Shown piece by piece: positions 60,451-64,000 of a DNA stretch of 64,000 nucleotides; position 1 is the stretch's first letter, and each line of letters opens with the position of its first letter. The translations under genes were made by a program, and so were the position numbers. The stretch comes from Prevotella sp. (lineage in GTDB: Bacteria > Bacteroidota > Bacteroidia > Bacteroidales > Bacteroidaceae), in NCBI GenBank assembly GCA_017645645.1, contig JAGCOB010000008.1, positions 186,001-250,000 of the forward strand. Reading direction: 5' to 3'. Under the pieces are notes generated by a model. The model searched no databases, was not told where the DNA came from, and saw only the letters and a program-made list of their open reading frames with translations.

Positions 60451-62016
60451 ATGATGATTATGAAACTGAATAAAATATTTAATACACTGTCAATCGCAGC
60501 TGTGGCACTCTTCGCCACAGCCTGCGCTGACACGGATGCCAAGTATGAGATTCCTGTGGTGGGTGCACCGGAGTTCGTCTCTATCACACCTGCTGAAGAC
60601 GGAGTGTTGCTCTTTGGCGAGAAAACGATTAAGGTGAAGTTCGACCGCAGGGTCTTTTTCATGTCAGAGGATGCCAGTCTGATTACGTTGAACGGTGTTC
60701 CTGTGAAGAAAGCACTGGTCTTGGGTCCTGACTCCGCACTGACCATTACGGCAGATGTCAGCTTTGAGAAGAGTCAGAACCTGGTGATTCCCGCAGGTTT
60801 GATTACCGGTTCTCAGGGCGATCCTTACGATGAGGAAATCAATGTGACATGGACAATCAACCCCCTGCCCAGCAACACAGCTACGGCGATGACCGAGAAG
60901 TTAGGCTGGGGTTGGAACCTCGGTAACCACTTCGATACCAGTAATATGGAGTGGGGCTATTGGGACGGTGTTGATGTGATATCTGCTGCACCTTTCCAGA
61001 CCTTGTCAACCGCCGGTGCCAAGACACTGCGTCTGCCAGTCACCTGGACGAACCATATGGATGAGAATAACGTCATCGATGCCGCCTACCTGGATGAGGT
61101 TGCCGGTGTTGTTGACAAGGCAATAGCCGCTGGTATGAATGTGATTGTGAACACGCACCACGACAGTTTTGAGACTGATCTTGGAAATGCTGCCGTAAGT
61201 ACGGAAGTAGGCGAGAAGTACGAAGCCTTGATTACCACATTGTGGACACAGGTGGCAACCCGTTTTGCCGACTATGGTGACCAGCTCATGTTCGAGACCT
61301 TTAATGAGGTTCATGCAGGTGATGACTGGAGTACTGGTTCTGACGCCCAGTTTGCAACGTTGAATAATTGGAACCAGATTGCAGTGGATGCCATCCGTGC
61401 TACGGGCGGCAATAACGCTACCCGTTGGATTGGTGTCGCTGGCTATGCTGCCAATATCGACCTGACGATTGCCCATCTGAAACTGCCGATCGATCCAGCC
61501 AACCATATTATGGTAGCAGTACACTGCTATGACCCATATAACTTCTGTTTGCATCCAATGGATGATAAAAACGAAAAGGTAGTTTATAACAGTTGGGGAC
61601 ATAATGCTGATCCCAAGAAGTCTGTAGCAGGTGCCAATGAGGACTATGTCATTGAGCAACTCTACAAACTGCGTACTGCCTATATCGAGAAGAACATCCC
61701 CTGTTACTTGGGTGAGTACGGTTGTGTATGGCAGACAACGGATGTGGCGAACGCCTTCCGTAAGTACTATCTGGAGTTCTATTGCCGTGCCGCCAACCTG
61801 GCAGGTATCCCGATGTTCATTTGGGACAATAACGCTAAGGATGCCGGCAACGAAGCCAATGGTTATCTTGACCATGCCAACGGTAACTGGCTGAACGACA
61901 GTGAGACCACCGTTCCAATGATGATCAGGGCCTGCACCAGCACAGATACCTCTTACAGCTTTGACGTTATCTGGACACATTCTCCTGCTCAACCACCTTC
62001 GGAAGATGAAGAGTAA
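60451..62016 (+). CDS. GH5-family endo-glycanase lipoprotein
   Basis: 521 residues from the first ATG; ATGs at 60454 and 60460 are alternatives, and MKLNKIFNTL at 60460 gives the cleanest lipoprotein signal. Cys25 (ATAC) is lipidated. An SbsA-type Ig-like domain (~37-137) precedes the GH5 barrel, which starts with KLGWGWNLGNHFDT (~150). The acid/base is Glu286 (FETFNE) and the nucleophile Glu422 (YLGEYGC). The sequence resembles subfamily GH5_4 more than GH5_7, which includes endo-beta-glucanases, xyloglucanases and glucomannanases. It should cut polysaccharide at the cell surface before import. Confidence 0.9.
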   Translation: MMIMKLNKIFNTLSIAAVALFATACADTDAKYEIPVVGAPEFVSITPAEDGVLLFGEKTIKVKFDRRVFFMSEDASLITLNGVPVKKALVLGPDSALTITADVSFEKSQNLVIPAGLITGSQGDPYDEEINVTWTINPLPSNTATAMTEKLGWGWNLGNHFDTSNMEWGYWDGVDVISAAPFQTLSTAGAKTLRLPVTWTNHMDENNVIDAAYLDEVAGVVDKAIAAGMNVIVNTHHDSFETDLGNAAVSTEVGEKYEALITTLWTQVATRFADYGDQLMFETFNEVHAGDDWSTGSDAQFATLNNWNQIAVDAIRATGGNNATRWIGVAGYAANIDLTIAHLKLPIDPANHIMVAVHCYDPYNFCLHPMDDKNEKVVYNSWGHNADPKKSVAGANEDYVIEQLYKLRTAYIEKNIPCYLGEYGCVWQTTDVANAFRKYYLEFYCRAANLAGIPMFIWDNNAKDAGNEANGYLDHANGNWLNDSETTVPMMIRACTSTDTSYSFDVIWTHSPAQPPSEDEE

Positions 62017-62041
62017 ATATATATTATATATATAATAAGGT

Positions 62042-63199
62042 ATGAGAAAAACACTTCATATCATTGCCGCCGCACTGGTCTTTGCCTCGTGCGGCGGCAA
62101 TCAGCATAAGGCGGAGGATCCGCTGGCTGATAGTGGAAGAACACAGCGGACGGAGAATCTGCTGACGAACCTGAAAATGTTAGGCGACAGTAGTGTCTAT
62201 CTCTTCGGACATCATGACGATACCGTCTATGGTATCGGATGGGAAGGCGACGAAGACCGTTCTGACGTGAAGAGCGTCTGCAACGACTATCCTGCCCTCC
62301 AGAGTTTTGACCTCGGACATCTTGAACTGGGCGATACTGCCAACCTGGACGGTGTCCCTTTCAACCGTATCCGTCAGGAGATCATCAAACAGTATGACCG
62401 GGGCGGTATGGTGACACTGAGCTGGCACCTGGACAATCCGCTGAGCGGCGGTACCTCATGGGTGGCTGACTCCTTGAAGGAGATAGAGGTGAAGACGGTG
62501 GCTGCCGTCCTAGAGGGGGGCGAGAAACATGAACTGTTCCTCTCATGGCTTGACAAGGTGGCTGACTTCCTCAACTCCCTGGAGACACCCTACGGTGTCA
62601 AGGTGCCGGTCTTGTTCCGCCCCTGGCATGAGCATACTGGCTCGTGGTTCTGGTGGGGACAGGACCTCTGTACTGCCGATCAGTACAAGGCACTGTGGAA
62701 GATGACCGTCAGCCGTCTCAAGGAGAAGGGGGTGACAAATGCGCTGTATGCCTATTCGCCAGGTACGGAGCCTGACGGTGACGAGGCAAAGTATCTGGAA
62801 CGCTATCCGGGTGACGAAATTATCGACCTGATGGGACTGGACTGCTATTGCTGGGCTCCCGAGGCTGATACCACACAGATTGCCCAGTATGCTGTCACAC
62901 TCGACAAGAACCTGGCCATGGTCTGCGCCGTGGCGAAGAAACATGAAAAGGCGGTGGCTCTGACGGAAACGGGCTATGAGTGTATCAAGACGAAAGACTG
63001 GTGGACGGCCACACTGGCACCTGTCCTTGCCAAGCATCCCATCAGCTATGTCCTGGTTTGGCGCAATGCCTATAACCGACCTCATCACTATTTCGCCCCC
63101 TATCCGGGACAGCAGTCTGCCGCTGACTTTGTTCGTTTCTATAACGACAAAAATACTTTATTTAGAGGAGACCTTAATGGGCTGTATTTAACACATTGA
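62042..63199 (+). CDS. GH26-family beta-mannanase lipoprotein
   Basis: 385 residues. Lipobox FASC (Cys17). The GH26 barrel shows LFGHHDDTVYGIGWEG (~54-69), SWHLDNP (~127), the acid/base Glu197 in FRPWHEHTGSWFWWG, and the nucleophile Glu309 in ALTETGYE. The family is dominated by endo-beta-1,4-mannanases and mannobiohydrolases. Alongside GH5 and SusCD it points to beta-mannan or glucomannan as substrate. It is the last gene before a 344-bp gap. Confidence 0.93.
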   Translation: MRKTLHIIAAALVFASCGGNQHKAEDPLADSGRTQRTENLLTNLKMLGDSSVYLFGHHDDTVYGIGWEGDEDRSDVKSVCNDYPALQSFDLGHLELGDTANLDGVPFNRIRQEIIKQYDRGGMVTLSWHLDNPLSGGTSWVADSLKEIEVKTVAAVLEGGEKHELFLSWLDKVADFLNSLETPYGVKVPVLFRPWHEHTGSWFWWGQDLCTADQYKALWKMTVSRLKEKGVTNALYAYSPGTEPDGDEAKYLERYPGDEIIDLMGLDCYCWAPEADTTQIAQYAVTLDKNLAMVCAVAKKHEKAVALTETGYECIKTKDWWTATLAPVLAKHPISYVLVWRNAYNRPHHYFAPYPGQQSAADFVRFYNDKNTLFRGDLNGLYLTH

Positions 63200-63236
63200 A
63201 ATAACACTTATGGTACAAAAGACAAAGAAAAAGTAA

Positions 63237-63316
63237 GACTTTTTGTTACATGTTACAAAAAATAAAGTTTTTGTTACACTATTTATGAATAGAATACAAA
63301 AAAGTGTTTAAATTTG
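63237..63316 (+). promoter_or_regulatory. Upstream region of the second susC: direct repeats and -7 element
   Basis: GACTTTTTGTTA (63237-63248) matches the first susC upstream region. TGTTACA occurs three times (63244, 63251, 63272). TAAATTTG at 63309-63316 fits the -7 box and leaves a ~220-nt leader. The rest of the 63200-63543 gap contains a G/C-rich hairpin near 63431-63460 (TGCCA...TGGCA) and no gene. Confidence 0.5.
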
Positions 63317-63543
63317 CACCGTGAAAATGTGGATACACTCGAACTATATATATTATTAACATATTAACATATTAAAAGTATAATTAAAATTTTAACCAAA
63401 AACTATGCCTTAAAAAGGAAAGAAACTAACTGCCATCGCGGGTCCCAGGGGCTTGGCATGGAAGGGGATTTAACCGAGTCTCCACTCAAAATTAAGTAGC
63501 TATAAATGTATTTATCCAAATCAATCTAGTAAAATACTTTAGT

Positions 63544-64000
63544 ATGAATCAAAAAATCAGAAAAACAGCGCTGCTGATGGGTGCATGCTCTTTATTGGGT
63601 GTGTACTCTCCTGTGATGGCTGCCAATCCCGAGACATCGGTAGAGGCCGTCCAGCAGACAACGAAGAAGATTACGGGTACCGTCAGTGACTCACAGGGTC
63701 CCGTGATTGGTGCGAGCGTAGTTGAAAAAGGTACCAGCAACGGAACGGTGACCGATTTCGACGGAAACTTTACCCTCAACGTGAAGCCGGGAGCAACTTT
63801 GGTGATCTCCTACATCGGCTTTGAAACTCAGGAAATTGCTACTGGTAACCAGTCTAGCTTCAACGTAACCCTGCAAGAGGACAACAACTCACTGGATGAG
63901 GTTGTCGTTGTAGGTTATGGTGTCCAGAAGAAAAAGTTGGTGACCGGTGCTACCGTTCAGGTAAAGGGTGAGGACATCGCCAAGCTGAACACCACCAACG
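63544..64000 (+). CDS. susC: Second SusC-family transporter, 3' truncated
   Basis: The frame is open from the ATG at 63544 to the window end (152 residues). The signal peptide (MNQKIRKTALLMGACSLLGVYSPVMAA) is followed by a carboxypeptidase-D regulatory-like domain (KKITGTVSDSQGPVIGASVVEKGTSNGTVTDFDGNF) and LDEVVVVGYGVQKKKLVTGATVQV. The N-terminal domain is close to that of the first SusC. It starts a second SusCD unit, probably controlled by shared upstream elements. Substrate is unknown because the rest lies outside. Confidence 0.93.
   Translation, partial: MNQKIRKTALLMGACSLLGVYSPVMAANPETSVEAVQQTTKKITGTVSDSQGPVIGASVVEKGTSNGTVTDFDGNFTLNVKPGATLVISYIGFETQEIATGNQSSFNVTLQEDNNSLDEVVVVGYGVQKKKLVTGATVQVKGEDIAKLNTTN

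Noticed and set aside
60451-62016. GH5 enzyme as a GH5_7 mannanase
   Set aside because: The GWNLGNHFD and NTHHDSF segments fit GH5_4-like enzymes better; mannan is supported mainly by GH26.

Overview
The window is a Bacteroidales chromosome segment, most likely Prevotella or a close relative. The evidence is repeated Bacteroidetes-type promoters (TTTG near -33, TAnnTTTG near -7), paired SusC/SusD genes, lipoproteins with Bacteroidetes-style signals, C-termini resembling type IX secretion sorting domains, and housekeeping gene order typical of the group (folP-cdaA, pta-ackA, PASTA-rluD-ddl). The species is an inference.

1-17.9 kb: three giant exported proteins lie head to tail: the 3' part of a >1,900-residue protein, a 1,323-residue protein with MBG-type repeats, and a 2,526-residue protein with about 22 exact [YF]GGG motifs. 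The last overlaps a TlpA-like thioredoxin lipoprotein. 17.8-21.9 kb: a VanZ-like membrane protein, divergent from two tandem SNF-family sodium symporters and a helix-hairpin-helix protein. 22.2-27.2 kb: a LacI-type regulator with palindromes upstream of it, a TonB-dependent receptor, an SDR-type epimerase, a secreted protein of unknown function, then tRNA-Pro(CGG). 27.4-47.9 kb: housekeeping genes on both strands (murF with two unknown exported proteins, folP, cdaA, pta, ackA, a sugar kinase, lpxH, a MIP18-type Fe-S assembly factor, a zinc/cadmium-type P-ATPase, radC, a glycosyltransferase, efp, rpmH, a PASTA protein, rluD, ddl, an acyltransferase and a NigD-like lipoprotein).

47.87-51.2 kb: an accessory module bounded by inverted copies of a palindromic repeat. 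It holds a small cysteine-containing protein, a VirE-type superfamily-3 ATPase, and a HicA/HicB toxin-antitoxin locus that has lost its middle. 51.4-63.2 kb: a polysaccharide utilisation locus (SusC, SusD, two surface glycan-binding lipoproteins, GH5, GH26), most consistent with beta-mannan or glucomannan. A second SusC gene begins at 63,544 and runs off the window.

The most unusual property is the density of short repeats that enter genes in frame or form gene ends. Two unrelated loci carry arrays of 6-5-6 bp dyads at an exact 22-bp period. Degenerate heptamer arrays occur in murF, the glycosyltransferase, the acyltransferase and at the 3' end of folP. G/C palindromic elements follow the stop codons of pta and ddl, and one supplies the likely start codon of the next gene. 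The window shows no transposase, integrase, rRNA or CRISPR array.
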